From positions 1 to 64,000 of the forward strand of contig NZ_JAUQTA010000001.1 of assembly GCF_030580915.1 (NCBI RefSeq): a DNA stretch of 64,000 nucleotides, written 5' to 3'. The translations under genes were made by a program, and so were the position numbers. Below, piece after piece: positions 29,676-37,291 of the stretch. Source of the DNA: Nocardioides jiangxiensis (lineage in GTDB: Bacteria; Actinomycetota; Actinomycetes; Propionibacteriales; Nocardioidaceae). The stretch's first letter is position 1; each line of letters opens with the position of its first letter. A model generated the notes under the pieces. That model made no database searches and had not been told where the DNA came from. It worked only from the letters and a program-made list of their open reading frames with translations.

Positions 29676-31284
29676 GGATCCGGTTCCCGGCGAGCTTCCG
29701 CGCCAGCAGGGTCGAGGGCATCTCGGCGTTGGCCTCACGGGCCAGGTCCACGCCCGTCGCGGTGCGGTACGCCGCTGCGTACTGCTGGATGCTGCCGCGC
29801 AGGGCCTTCGCCCACGTCGCGGCATCGCCGGTGCCGTCGCTGGTGCCGACCCAGTTGCCGAGGCGGATGGTGAGGACGAGCTGCTCGCCGATCGAGGCGA
29901 GGTCGTGGAAGTGCATGATGCTCGTGTCCGTCCACCCCTGGATCGCCTTCATCGAGTCGACGCGGTCCATCCAGGGCTCGGGGTACGGCGTCATCGGCCG
30001 ACCGCCGAGGAACTCGCGCATCTGCGGCTCGGCGAGGATGTCCTGCATCACGAGGAACTCCGCCCGTGCGGCGACGGCCATCTCTCCGTACTGGTTCTGG
30101 CTGCCCTGGCTGAGCACGATGTGGCAGTCACGCAGCGCCCGGTACAGGGGGAACGAGTCGGCCTGGATGGTCAGGTCGTCGAGCTCCTTGAAGTACTGGT
30201 GCGCGAGGAACAGCACCTGGTGGAAGGCGGGCAGGAAGCCGCTGCGCCGCTCGACCTCGACGCCGCCGCGGGGGACGGCGCGGCCGATCAGGTCGAAGCC
30301 GAGCTCGTACTTGTACTCCAGCGCACGGCGCCGGATCGTCATCCGGTGGACCTCGTCCTCCGCGAAGCCCCACAGCTTGTTGCGCAGCGGCAGCAGGGGA
30401 GTGACGTCGAAGCGGACGAGCGGGTCCCGTCCCGGCAGGCGGCGGTTCTGGAAGCGCGCCAGGATCACGTTGAGGGTCTGCACGAGCATGCCCTCCTCGA
30501 GCCAGTAGTTCCAGATCAGCTCGACGCCGGGCACACGATCCCGGGACCGCTCGACGGTCTTCCGGAGGTACACGGCGCGGTCGCCGACCACCAGCTCGTC
30601 GATCTCGCGCGCGTCCTGGCCGCCGGTCGCCGCGATGCCGGCCTCTGCCTCCTTCGCCGCGAGGTAGCCGGCGGGGATGAGGTCGTCATAGGCGGTGAGG
30701 TGCGAGGCGTCGGTGACGTAGCTGCGGGCGGCGTTGCGGAGCTCGACGTACTGGGCTCCGCCGAATGTCGGGAAGTCGTAGGTGAACCCGTGGGACCGCA
30801 GGTACTCCCGGAAGCCCAGGTAGGTCACCGCCGAGGGCCGGCTGGCCGTGGTGGTCACACCGTCGCGCACTAGCGAGATGCGCAGGGGCTCGCCGGCGTC
30901 GGCTGCCTCGGCGCCGATGCCCGCCGGGACGTTCTCGGCCACGCTGAAGGCATCCTCGTCGAGCACCTGCGCGGTCTGGACGAAGTCGAGGAACGCCACG
31001 TCGTCCGGTGACTGGGCGCCTTCCGGGCGGCCGTTGTAGAGCCGGACCGCGTAGTCGCCCTCCGGCACGGGGTCGAGGGTGATCGAGTGTTCCGAGGCGG
31101 GGCGCCGGGTGGAGGTCGGCGACTTGGGCCGCCAGCCTGCGGTGACCAGCACCTCCTCGTCGGTCTCGTCCGTCGCGAAGACGGCATAGGTGAAGGCCGA
31201 CACCGCCGACTCGATCGCGATCTCGATCACGACAGCGTCGTCCGGCTCGAAGGCCCGGCTGACCGGCCTGATCTGGTTGGACAT
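29668..31284 (-). CDS. Unknown 538-residue protein of the sigma-54 operon
   Basis: I do not recognise this family. Residues 1-105 are beta-rich (VVIEIAIESAVSAFTYAVF, GDYAVRLYNG) and look like an immunoglobulin-like domain. The remaining 430 are mixed, aromatic-rich and mostly soluble (YLGFREYLRSHGFTYDFPTFGG, VELIWNYWLEEGMLVQTLN, WMDRVDSMKAIQGWTD). There is no signal peptide and no membrane segment. ATG 31284 follows AAGGAG. It is 12 bases after the metalloprotease-like gene. Confidence 0.85.
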   Translation of the reverse strand: MSNQIRPVSRAFEPDDAVVIEIAIESAVSAFTYAVFATDETDEEVLVTAGWRPKSPTSTRRPASEHSITLDPVPEGDYAVRLYNGRPEGAQSPDDVAFLDFVQTAQVLDEDAFSVAENVPAGIGAEAADAGEPLRISLVRDGVTTTASRPSAVTYLGFREYLRSHGFTYDFPTFGGAQYVELRNAARSYVTDASHLTAYDDLIPAGYLAAKEAEAGIAATGGQDAREIDELVVGDRAVYLRKTVERSRDRVPGVELIWNYWLEEGMLVQTLNVILARFQNRRLPGRDPLVRFDVTPLLPLRNKLWGFAEDEVHRMTIRRRALEYKYELGFDLIGRAVPRGGVEVERRSGFLPAFHQVLFLAHQYFKELDDLTIQADSFPLYRALRDCHIVLSQGSQNQYGEMAVAARAEFLVMQDILAEPQMREFLGGRPMTPYPEPWMDRVDSMKAIQGWTDTSIMHFHDLASIGEQLVLTIRLGNWVGTSDGTGDAATWAKALRGSIQQYAAAYRTATGVDLAREANAEMPSTLLARKLAGNRIRA

Positions 31285-31296
31285 GGTGACTCCTTC

Positions 31297-32601
31297 TCAA
31301 GATGCGCGCTGGAGGGCGCGTCGGTGGGTGGTGACGTTCTCGGCGGTGCTCAGGCTGCTCCGCAGTGCCCATGCGCGGAGCAGCGCGGAGACGAGCTGCG
31401 TCTCGGCCTCGGGGTCGATCCGGCCGGCGGCTCGCGCCTGGCCGATGACCGCGAAGACGAGCGCGGGGCGTTGGCGGGCCATGACCCCGAGGTCTCCCTT
31501 CCAGGCCTGGTGGAGCGCGAGCAGCCGGGCCGGTTGCCGCTCGGCGAGGGGGAAGGTCTCCCGAAGGGGGCGTCCCTTCAGCGAGGCGGGGCGGTGGTTC
31601 ACCAGTACCTTCACGAAGGCCGGGATCCCGGCTTCGATGAGCGCGAACTCCCGCTGCCGTTCGGGTGGCAGGGACGTGACCGGGTACAGCGCCTTCCACG
31701 TCCGCGCCATGTCGGCCCACTGCGGGTGCGGGTAGAGCTCCTGGCCGATCGCGCAGCTCAGCAGGACACGCACGTACGGGATCGGGTGCGGGTCGTCCCC
31801 GGAGGGGCGGAACACGAAGAAGCGAGGGAGGCTCACCACCGCCAGGAGGCCCAGGGTCGAGGAGATCCCGAGGGTGGCGACCGACCAGAAGTCGGCGACG
31901 ATCTCCGAGATCCAGTTCTCCCAGTTCTTCCACACCGGGGCGGACGCACCGGCCCGCGCCCGGTGGCCGGCCAGCTCCTTGCGGAGCGACGGCACGAGGT
32001 CCAGCAGGGCGGCGCCCTGGTGGCCGACCTCGTGCACGAGCGAGGAGGCGATGCCGTGCCCCACCATCCGCTCACGGGGGACCCGGATGATGCCGGCGGG
32101 ACTCAGGTCGCCACCGGGCATCTTGGTCTTCGCCCGCCGGATCGCGGCGCCGGGCCCCCGGGCGAGGTAGCAGACCAGGGGTGGAGGATCGGTGATGTAC
32201 GGGTTGGTCACCAGCGCGTCCGCCGCGACGACGTCGAGCCCGGCGAGCCAGACCCCGGTGCGGTACTCGCTGCGCTGGGTCACGACCTCGGTGAACATGT
32301 CGAACTGGCTGAGGATGGCGTTGAACCGCATGCGGATGAGCACGAAGCGGTACTGCTGCTGCTCGGGCGTCGCCGTCCGGCCGGGTCCGCGCAGCCAGGC
32401 GAGGTACTCCCGCACCTGGTTGCGCAGCACCTGACGGCCGGTGTGCAGGAACCGTTCGATGTCGAGGCTCGCCCGAGGCGGCAGGCACGCAGCCGGGACC
32501 ATCGTCTCGTGGAGTGCGATGGGCCGGATCTGGTCCAGGCGGGACAGCAGGGCCCGCGCCTCGAGGTCGAGCAGGGCGCTGCTCTGGCGGCGTACGTCCA
32601 T
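31297..32601 (-). CDS. Putative zinc metalloprotease-like protein (HEXXH)
   Basis: The 434-residue protein contains SSLVHEVGHQGAALLDL, an HEXXH zinc motif at residues 190-194, and a downstream EIVAD (233-237) that fits the third ligand of gluzincin proteases. A hydrophobic stretch follows (LGLLAVVSLPRFFVF). The N-terminal 130 residues are helical. Family not recognised. ATG 32601 follows GAGGAG. Its neighbours, two Glu/His-rich paralogues, are possible substrates or partners; this is inference from position only. Confidence 0.84.
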   Translation of the reverse strand: MDVRRQSSALLDLEARALLSRLDQIRPIALHETMVPAACLPPRASLDIERFLHTGRQVLRNQVREYLAWLRGPGRTATPEQQQYRFVLIRMRFNAILSQFDMFTEVVTQRSEYRTGVWLAGLDVVAADALVTNPYITDPPPLVCYLARGPGAAIRRAKTKMPGGDLSPAGIIRVPRERMVGHGIASSLVHEVGHQGAALLDLVPSLRKELAGHRARAGASAPVWKNWENWISEIVADFWSVATLGISSTLGLLAVVSLPRFFVFRPSGDDPHPIPYVRVLLSCAIGQELYPHPQWADMARTWKALYPVTSLPPERQREFALIEAGIPAFVKVLVNHRPASLKGRPLRETFPLAERQPARLLALHQAWKGDLGVMARQRPALVFAVIGQARAAGRIDPEAETQLVSALLRAWALRSSLSTAENVTTHRRALQRAS

Positions 32602-32612
32602 GGGGTTGCTCC

Positions 32613-33497
32613 TCAGACCCCGTGGATCACGATGTTGTTGCCCCGGCGGTACCAGCGCCCCGCCCCGAAGCCGACCTCCTGCGCCTCGTTCGCCTCGTGG
32701 CTCTCGTGCGACTCGAAGAGGTCGCCCGCGTCGCCACCGTCGAACGGCTCGAAGTCGCCTGCGGCCGGTGCGAAGCCGCGTCCGCCGCACGAGCAGCCGC
32801 CTCCCTGCTGCGGCGCCCAGCCCTGGCCGGCGGACGGCGCGGCATAGGACGGGAAGGCGTACGACGGGCTCCCGTACGACGGCGACCACGGCGAGCGGCC
32901 CCACGACGCGGACCGGCGGCTCCGGTAGGCGCCCGGGCGGGCACCCGACGAGGTGCGGACGAGCGCGGGGGCGTAGCGGCGTGCGGAAGAGACCGCGGCG
33001 CTGCGCGCGACGGTGCGCGGCGGCGCTCCGTAGGGGGCACGCATGGCGTTGCGGACGGTGCCGGAGGCCCAGCGGACGTAGCGGCGCGCCGCCTCCATCT
33101 CGGCCTCGGCCTCGCCCATCGACTCCAGCTCCTCGGCCTCGAGGAGGTTGGCGGCCATGCCACCCAGCTTGCCGCCGATGGCGGTCCCGAGGCCCGGGGC
33201 GACCATCGACCCGAGCGCGGAGCCCACCATGGGGAGCGCGGTCTTGGCGACGTTGCGCAGCACGCCGCCGACGGCCTTGCCGATGCCGGACTTCATGAAC
33301 GAGCTGGCGCCGCGTGCGACGCTGCGCACGAGCTTGCCGAGGAACTCCTCCAGCTCGGCTTCGTTGGTGATCTCCAGCAGCTCCTGGGCCAGCTCCATCT
33401 CGAGGGCCTCGTGCAGCTCGTGGACCTCGTGCATCTCGTGGGCCTCGAAGGCCTCGTGCATCTCGGGCTGGAACTCGAATGCTTCGTACGCAGTCAT
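32613..33497 (-). CDS. Glu/His-rich glycine-zipper protein B
   Basis: The 294-residue protein is a paralogue of the preceding gene product. It has an N-terminal acidic, His-rich repeat (EMHEAFEAHEMHEVHELHE, residues 12-30), a conserved ELLEITNEAELEEFLGKL segment, a glycine-zipper region (about 66-115), a Gly/Ser/Tyr/Pro-rich middle with CSCGG, a second His/Glu stretch FESHESHEANEAQE, and the tail GRWYRRGNNIVIHGV. The histidine-glutamate repeats could bind metal; the glycine zipper could pack or insert in membranes. Function unknown. ATG 33497 follows AAGGAG. Confidence 0.85.
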   Translation of the reverse strand: MTAYEAFEFQPEMHEAFEAHEMHEVHELHEALEMELAQELLEITNEAELEEFLGKLVRSVARGASSFMKSGIGKAVGGVLRNVAKTALPMVGSALGSMVAPGLGTAIGGKLGGMAANLLEAEELESMGEAEAEMEAARRYVRWASGTVRNAMRAPYGAPPRTVARSAAVSSARRYAPALVRTSSGARPGAYRSRRSASWGRSPWSPSYGSPSYAFPSYAAPSAGQGWAPQQGGGCSCGGRGFAPAAGDFEPFDGGDAGDLFESHESHEANEAQEVGFGAGRWYRRGNNIVIHGV

Positions 33498-33532
33498 CGG
33501 TGCTTCTCCTTCAGGTGGGTGGGTGGTGGCGC

Positions 33533-34213
33533 TCAGGCGCCGATGAGCACGATCCGGTTGCCGCTGCGGATCCAGCGGCCGCTCGAGCGCCGCGGGGCGC
33601 CGAGTGGGAACGCGGCGGGCGCGAGGCCGCCGGTGATGACCGGCACGAGGCCGGGAAGGCTGCGCTGGGCAGCGGTGACGACCGCCGACGTCGCGGCCTG
33701 CTGCGGCGGCAGGTACGCCGTGCGCTGGGCGATCCGGGTGGCGTCGCGCGCCGTGCGCACGAAGGCCCGGGCCAGCTCGAACTCGCGGTCCTCCTGGGAC
33801 AGCGCCTCCATCTCGAACTGCCGGCCCAGCCACTGGCCGCCCGCGGTTCCCAGACGTCGGCCGAGGTCACCGCCCACGGCGTTGCCGAGGATGCCGCCGA
33901 CCTGGGGGAGGACCTGGCGGGCGGCGCCCTTGAGGACGCCGCCGAGGGCCTGGCCGGTCGGCGAGCTGATGAACGAGCGGGCGGCGGAGGCCGCAGAGCT
34001 CAGCAGTCCTCCGAGGAAGTCCTCGAGCTCGGCTTCGCTGTTGACCTCGAGCAGGCGGGCCGCCAGCTCCATCTCCAGCGCCTCGTTCTCGTGCGAGGCC
34101 TCGAACGCCTCGTGGGCCTCGAACGCCTCGTGGGCCTCGCCCGCGAGCTCGCCCGGAGCGATCTCGTACGCCTCCTGTTCGGCCTCGAACATGGCGCGGT
34201 CGATGTCGTGCAT
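33533..34213 (-). CDS. Glu/His-rich glycine-zipper protein A, first gene of the sigma-54 operon
   Basis: The 226-residue protein shares its plan with the next gene: acidic His-containing repeat EAHEAFEAHEAFEASHE (residues 26-42), LLEVNSEAELEDFLGGL (54-70), a Gly/Ala-rich segment with GQALGGVLKGAARQVLPQVGG (87-107), helix EFELARAFVRTARDATRIA, and the C-terminal tail GRWIRSGNRIVLIGA. ATG 34213 follows AGAGGGGAA. The sigma-54 promoter lies 42 bases upstream of the start, giving a predicted leader of about 30 bases. I know of similar uncharacterised proteins in other phyla but no function. Confidence 0.85.
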   Translation of the reverse strand: MHDIDRAMFEAEQEAYEIAPGELAGEAHEAFEAHEAFEASHENEALEMELAARLLEVNSEAELEDFLGGLLSSAASAARSFISSPTGQALGGVLKGAARQVLPQVGGILGNAVGGDLGRRLGTAGGQWLGRQFEMEALSQEDREFELARAFVRTARDATRIAQRTAYLPPQQAATSAVVTAAQRSLPGLVPVITGGLAPAAFPLGAPRRSSGRWIRSGNRIVLIGA

Positions 34214-34254
34214 GGGGTTCCCCTCTCGGTCGGAAGAAGCTCTCGACCTGATCC

Positions 34255-34271
34255 ATGCAAGTTGCGTGCCA
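34255..34271 (-). promoter_or_regulatory. Sigma-54 (-24/-12) promoter
   Basis: The minus strand reads TGGCACG (34265-34271), CAAC, TTGCAT (34255-34260). It matches the sigma-54 consensus TGGCACG-N4-TTGCW at every defined base and has the right spacing and orientation to drive the eight-gene operon starting at 34213. Transcription should begin near 34245. Confidence 0.9.
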
Positions 34272-34306
34272 CGCCCTGCCGGGCGCAGGGCGGCGTCGGT
34301 ACGCCG
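34272..34306 (-). repeat. Two adjacent inverted repeats between rpoN and the -24 box
   Basis: CGCCCTG and CAGGGCG (34272-34278, 34286-34292) form one dyad. CGGCGT and ACGCCG (34291-34296, 34301-34306) form a second. They fill part of the 64-base gap between the rpoN stop and the promoter. They could be the rpoN terminator or protein-binding sites. Confidence 0.5.
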
Positions 34307-34335
34307 AAGCGTCCTTCGCTCTGCGGTCGACGCGC

Positions 34336-35583
34336 TCAGTCCGCCGGCGAAGCCGGCTTCGGCACGCTGCCCAGCAGTGCCCGGTACTTCGCCACCGTGC
34401 GCCGGGCGAGGGGCTCCCCGGCCGCGGCCAGCTCCGCGGCGATCTGGGCATCGGTCGCACCCGGATGAGCACGCAGTGCCTCCGCCACGCGCTCGAGGTG
34501 GGCCGGGCCGGCACCGAAGAACCGGGTGAGCGGCACCGTTCGGCCGTCGGGGAGGCGCGCGGTCTTGTCGGCCACGGCCCGCCCCACCGTGGACGGATGG
34601 ACGCCGAGGGTCCGTGCGACGTCGGCACGCCGCAGGGCACGGTGCGCGCGGCCGGTCTCGATCCATGCCCCCTGCTCTGCGGCGAGCACGTCGGCGACCC
34701 GCTGCAGCATGGTCGCGCGGGCGTTGAGCGCGTCGAGGAGGTGCTGCGCCTCCCGCAGGTGTGGACGCAACCAGGCAGCTGCCTCCGCTCTGCCGTCGCC
34801 GAGGTCTCGCACCACGCCCAGGCCGTAACCGTCGGTGTCGACGACCACGGCGGTGATCCGTCGCGCACCCGCGGGCGTGAGCCGAAAGACGACGTCGGTC
34901 GGCACGGCCGCAGCCGGTGCGTCGACGGGCACGTAGGGCGTCGTCGTGCTGCGCACGCGGTCGAGGACGCCGGCCACCTCGGCCGGGGTGACGCCGAGGG
35001 CGGCGGCGACCTCGACGATCCGGCCGGCCGCGAGGGCCTCGAGATGCCCGGTGAGGAGTTCCGGGGCATAGCCGGGAAGGCGACCGGCCGCCGACAGGGC
35101 CGCCACCTGCACGAGGACGCAGTCGACCGCGGAGCTCGCCGCGACGCCGGGCGGACCGACCTGTCGCAGGATCTCCACGACCGTCCGCAGCGTCGGTGGC
35201 GCGAGGGCCACAGGGCCGGACAGCAGACCGCGGTCGTCGAGTGAGGCGACCACGAGCTCGATCGCGCCGGCCAGTCCCGCGGGGGCCTCCAGGCGTGCCG
35301 CTGCGGCCAGGTCCGCGCGCCAGTCGGCGGCCGCTGCCCGCTCCTCGCTGATCGCGGTCGAGGTCAGGACGCGACAGGCGGCGCAGCGGCCACCGACGGC
35401 GTACTGACCGCATCGGGGGCAGAACCCGCCGGGCCTCCGCTCGAGCACCGGGTTCGCCGCCACGGCCGCGGTGATCCGGCTCTCCAGGTCAGCGGCGCCG
35501 ACATGGAGGAGCGAGAGGAAGGTGAGCAGGGAGGCACGCAGCTGTGTCGTCGTCCGGAGCTCGAGCTGGGGGCTGCGGTCCAC
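34336..35583 (-). CDS. rpoN: RNA polymerase sigma-54 factor with zinc-ribbon-like insert
   Basis: The 415-residue protein is a sigma-54 factor. Region I is QLELRTTTQLRASLLTFLSLLHV with LESRITAAVAANPVLE. The core-binding helices are LREAQHLLDALNARATMLQRVADVL (276-300). The helix-turn-helix is RADVARTLGVHPSTVGRAVADK (319-340) and the C-terminal RpoN box is ARRTVAKYR (393-401), which reads the -24 element. Unusually, residues 55-70 hold four cysteines (C55, C58, C67, C70) in a zinc-ribbon-like pair where acidic region II is expected. It is shorter than typical RpoN. GTG 35583 follows GAGGAGG. Its own operon promoter lies just downstream. Confidence 0.93.
   Translation of the reverse strand: MDRSPQLELRTTTQLRASLLTFLSLLHVGAADLESRITAAVAANPVLERRPGGFCPRCGQYAVGGRCAACRVLTSTAISEERAAAADWRADLAAAARLEAPAGLAGAIELVVASLDDRGLLSGPVALAPPTLRTVVEILRQVGPPGVAASSAVDCVLVQVAALSAAGRLPGYAPELLTGHLEALAAGRIVEVAAALGVTPAEVAGVLDRVRSTTTPYVPVDAPAAAVPTDVVFRLTPAGARRITAVVVDTDGYGLGVVRDLGDGRAEAAAWLRPHLREAQHLLDALNARATMLQRVADVLAAEQGAWIETGRAHRALRRADVARTLGVHPSTVGRAVADKTARLPDGRTVPLTRFFGAGPAHLERVAEALRAHPGATDAQIAAELAAAGEPLARRTVAKYRALLGSVPKPASPAD
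34348..34361. promoter_or_regulatory. Candidate upstream activator site (palindrome)
   Basis: CGAAGCCGGCTTCG is a perfect 14-base palindrome about 77 bases upstream of the -24 box, inside the last codons of rpoN. Enhancer-binding proteins usually bind dyads 80-200 bases upstream of their promoter, so distance fits; the assignment is otherwise unsupported and GC-rich palindromes arise by chance. Confidence 0.3.
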
Positions 35584-35665
35584 GGAGGCCTCCTCGGTGT
35601 GCCTCCATGGCTACCGGCTCAGGCCCGCGACACGCCAGTACCTCCTCCGCTGCGCCTGCGTCCCG

Positions 35666-36220
35666 CTACTTCGAGGCCTCCGACCGCAGGGTCTCCTGGA
35701 GCTCCTCCTTGGTCGCGCCGCGCGGCTGCGGTACGTCCATGTTCGCGGCCTGCTGGCGCAGCTCGTCGCGCGTGATGTCCTCGGGCTGGTCGCCCAGGTG
35801 CTCGGCGCGGCTCGCGAGGAAGGCGTCGCCGAGCTCGGCGAGGCGCTCGACCGTGAGGCCGTCGCGCATGTCGGCGAGGACGGTCTCCTCCTCTTCCTCG
35901 ATGTGGTGCGAGACCGCCTTGACGACCTTCTCGAGGGCCGGGAGGAAGTCGTCACCCTCCGGGTCGGTCTCGGCGAGCGCAGCGAGCAGCTCGTCGGCCT
36001 CGACGTGCTCCTCCTGGCTGTGGGCGACGTGGTCGGCGGCGCCCACCTCGTCAGCGACCGCGGGGTAGACCTCGGCCTCCTCGGCACGGCTGTGGGCGAA
36101 GAGCAGCGTGGTGAGCACCGGCAGGGTGCCCGGCCGGCTCGCCGGGTCGGTACGCAGCTGCTCGAAGAGGCGCTCCACCTCGCGGTGGTCCTTCAGGATC
36201 AGCTCGACGACGTCGTTCAC
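35666..36220 (-). CDS. Hemerythrin HHE domain protein
   Basis: The 184-residue protein shows the di-iron hemerythrin-like pattern: LKDHREVERLF, FAHSRAEEAEVYP, SQEEHVEADELL and KAVSHHIEEEEETVLADM, supplying the His and Glu/Asp ligands. Such proteins bind O2, NO or iron and respond to oxidative or nitrosative stress. GTG 36220 follows GAGGAGGACCC. A C-terminal ITRDELRQQAANMDVP region is extra. It lies 82 bases upstream of rpoN on the same strand; no clear link to it is visible. Confidence 0.9.
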   Translation of the reverse strand: MNDVVELILKDHREVERLFEQLRTDPASRPGTLPVLTTLLFAHSRAEEAEVYPAVADEVGAADHVAHSQEEHVEADELLAALAETDPEGDDFLPALEKVVKAVSHHIEEEEETVLADMRDGLTVERLAELGDAFLASRAEHLGDQPEDITRDELRQQAANMDVPQPRGATKEELQETLRSEASK

Positions 36221-36305
36221 GGGTCCTCCTCGGTTTCGGGATCGGTTCCCGGGACGTACCCCCGACCTGCCCACACGACACCTTCCGGAGCGCTAGCCTC
36301 ACCGC

Positions 36306-37241
36306 GTGCCTCGTTACACGGATCTCGCGCTGGGCGCGGGTGCGGTCCTCGCTGTCGGTCTCGGACTCATCGCTCTCAAGCCGGACTCGCTGCCGACGTC
36401 CGGCGAGGAGGCGGGGTCGGTCATCACGGACACGCCCTCGTCCCTGGCAACGAAGGCCGCGCCGACGTCGTCGGCCAGTGCCTCGGCATCGGCCTCGTCG
36501 CGCGGCTCGGCGAAGCCGGATGCGTCCTCGGGCTCTGCGTGGGTCGTGGGGGCCGGCTACGGCCTCGCGGTGCGGTCCGAGCAGCGCGGGTGCGACGCCG
36601 ACGGTCCGGCGTCGATCACCGTGATCGGCTCCGCCGGAGGCACCATCACGCGCGAGGTCGACGGGCTCCGCGCCGTGGGCGGAATCGACGTGGAGTCGGC
36701 CCAGCAGGCCCAGCTGGTCGGTGTGGACACCGACTGCAAGCGTGTCGGCTACGCGACCGACGACGCCGGCCGCACGTGGACGAAGCTCGGCGAGGTGCCG
36801 ACGATCTGGTCGCTCGTGCCCGACGACACCACCGAGGTCCACGCGCCGTCGGGGCAGGTCGACGTGCCGTGTGCTCCCCGCTCCATCACCGGGCTGGACG
36901 ACAAGGTCGCGCGGCTGGCGTGCACCGACGGCCGCTTGCTCGGCACCGTGAACGCTGGCGACGACTGGTCGATCCTCGGCAACAACGGGGACGTCGAGGC
37001 GGTCGGCTTCGTGTCGGCCACCACCGCGCTCGCCCTGACCGGCTCCGACGCGTGCGACGGCGTCGAGGTGCAGCGCTCGACCGACGGGGGCACGGACTTC
37101 GCGTCGGCGTACTGCGTGGAGGGGCACGGTCCCTGGGGCGTCTACACCGACTCCGACACGGCCGTCGTGGTGGGTGGCGACGTGGTGGCCAGGAGCGCCG
37201 ACGGCGGCGAGAAGTGGGACGTGACGAGGATCCGCAGCTGA
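36306..37241 (+). CDS. Membrane-anchored BNR/Asp-box repeat protein
   Basis: The 311-residue protein has an N-terminal hydrophobic segment (residues 7-24, LALGAGAVLAVGLGLIAL), then a Ser/Ala-rich linker to about residue 75, and an extracytoplasmic beta-propeller-like domain with Asp-box motifs TDDAGRTWT, STDGGTDFA and SADGGEKWD. Ligand unknown. GTG 36306 stands six bases after TAGCCT (36294-36299), so a leaderless mRNA is likely. No other start has a ribosome binding site. Confidence 0.82.
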   Translation: MPRYTDLALGAGAVLAVGLGLIALKPDSLPTSGEEAGSVITDTPSSLATKAAPTSSASASASASSRGSAKPDASSGSAWVVGAGYGLAVRSEQRGCDADGPASITVIGSAGGTITREVDGLRAVGGIDVESAQQAQLVGVDTDCKRVGYATDDAGRTWTKLGEVPTIWSLVPDDTTEVHAPSGQVDVPCAPRSITGLDDKVARLACTDGRLLGTVNAGDDWSILGNNGDVEAVGFVSATTALALTGSDACDGVEVQRSTDGGTDFASAYCVEGHGPWGVYTDSDTAVVVGGDVVARSADGGEKWDVTRIRS

Positions 37242-37255
37242 CGGGGTCCCATGTG

Positions 37256-37291
37256 TCCGGAGCATCCCTCCGGAGACCGTAAAATTCGGAC
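37256..37291 (+). promoter_or_regulatory. Promoter with dyad for the glycerophosphotransferase-like gene
   Basis: TCCGGAG and CTCCGGA (37256-37262, 37268-37274) form a dyad over the expected -35 position. TAAAAT at 37280-37285 is a strong -10 box, six bases before GTG 37292. The dyad could be an operator, or a terminator of the upstream gene. Confidence 0.5.

Noticed and set aside
26177..34213. A contractile injection or secretion system
   Set aside because: No sheath, tube, baseplate or ATPase component is present; the Glu/His-rich proteins alone do not support it.
35584..35593. GGAGGCCTCC palindrome at the rpoN ribosome binding site as an operator
   Set aside because: It is only ten bases, has no loop for an RNA hairpin, and is explained by the GAGGAGG binding site beside CCTCC.
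24724..37241. An integrated prophage or transposon carrying the sigma-54 module
   Set aside because: No integrase, transposase, flanking direct repeat or tRNA end was found at either edge, and base composition looks like the neighbours by eye.
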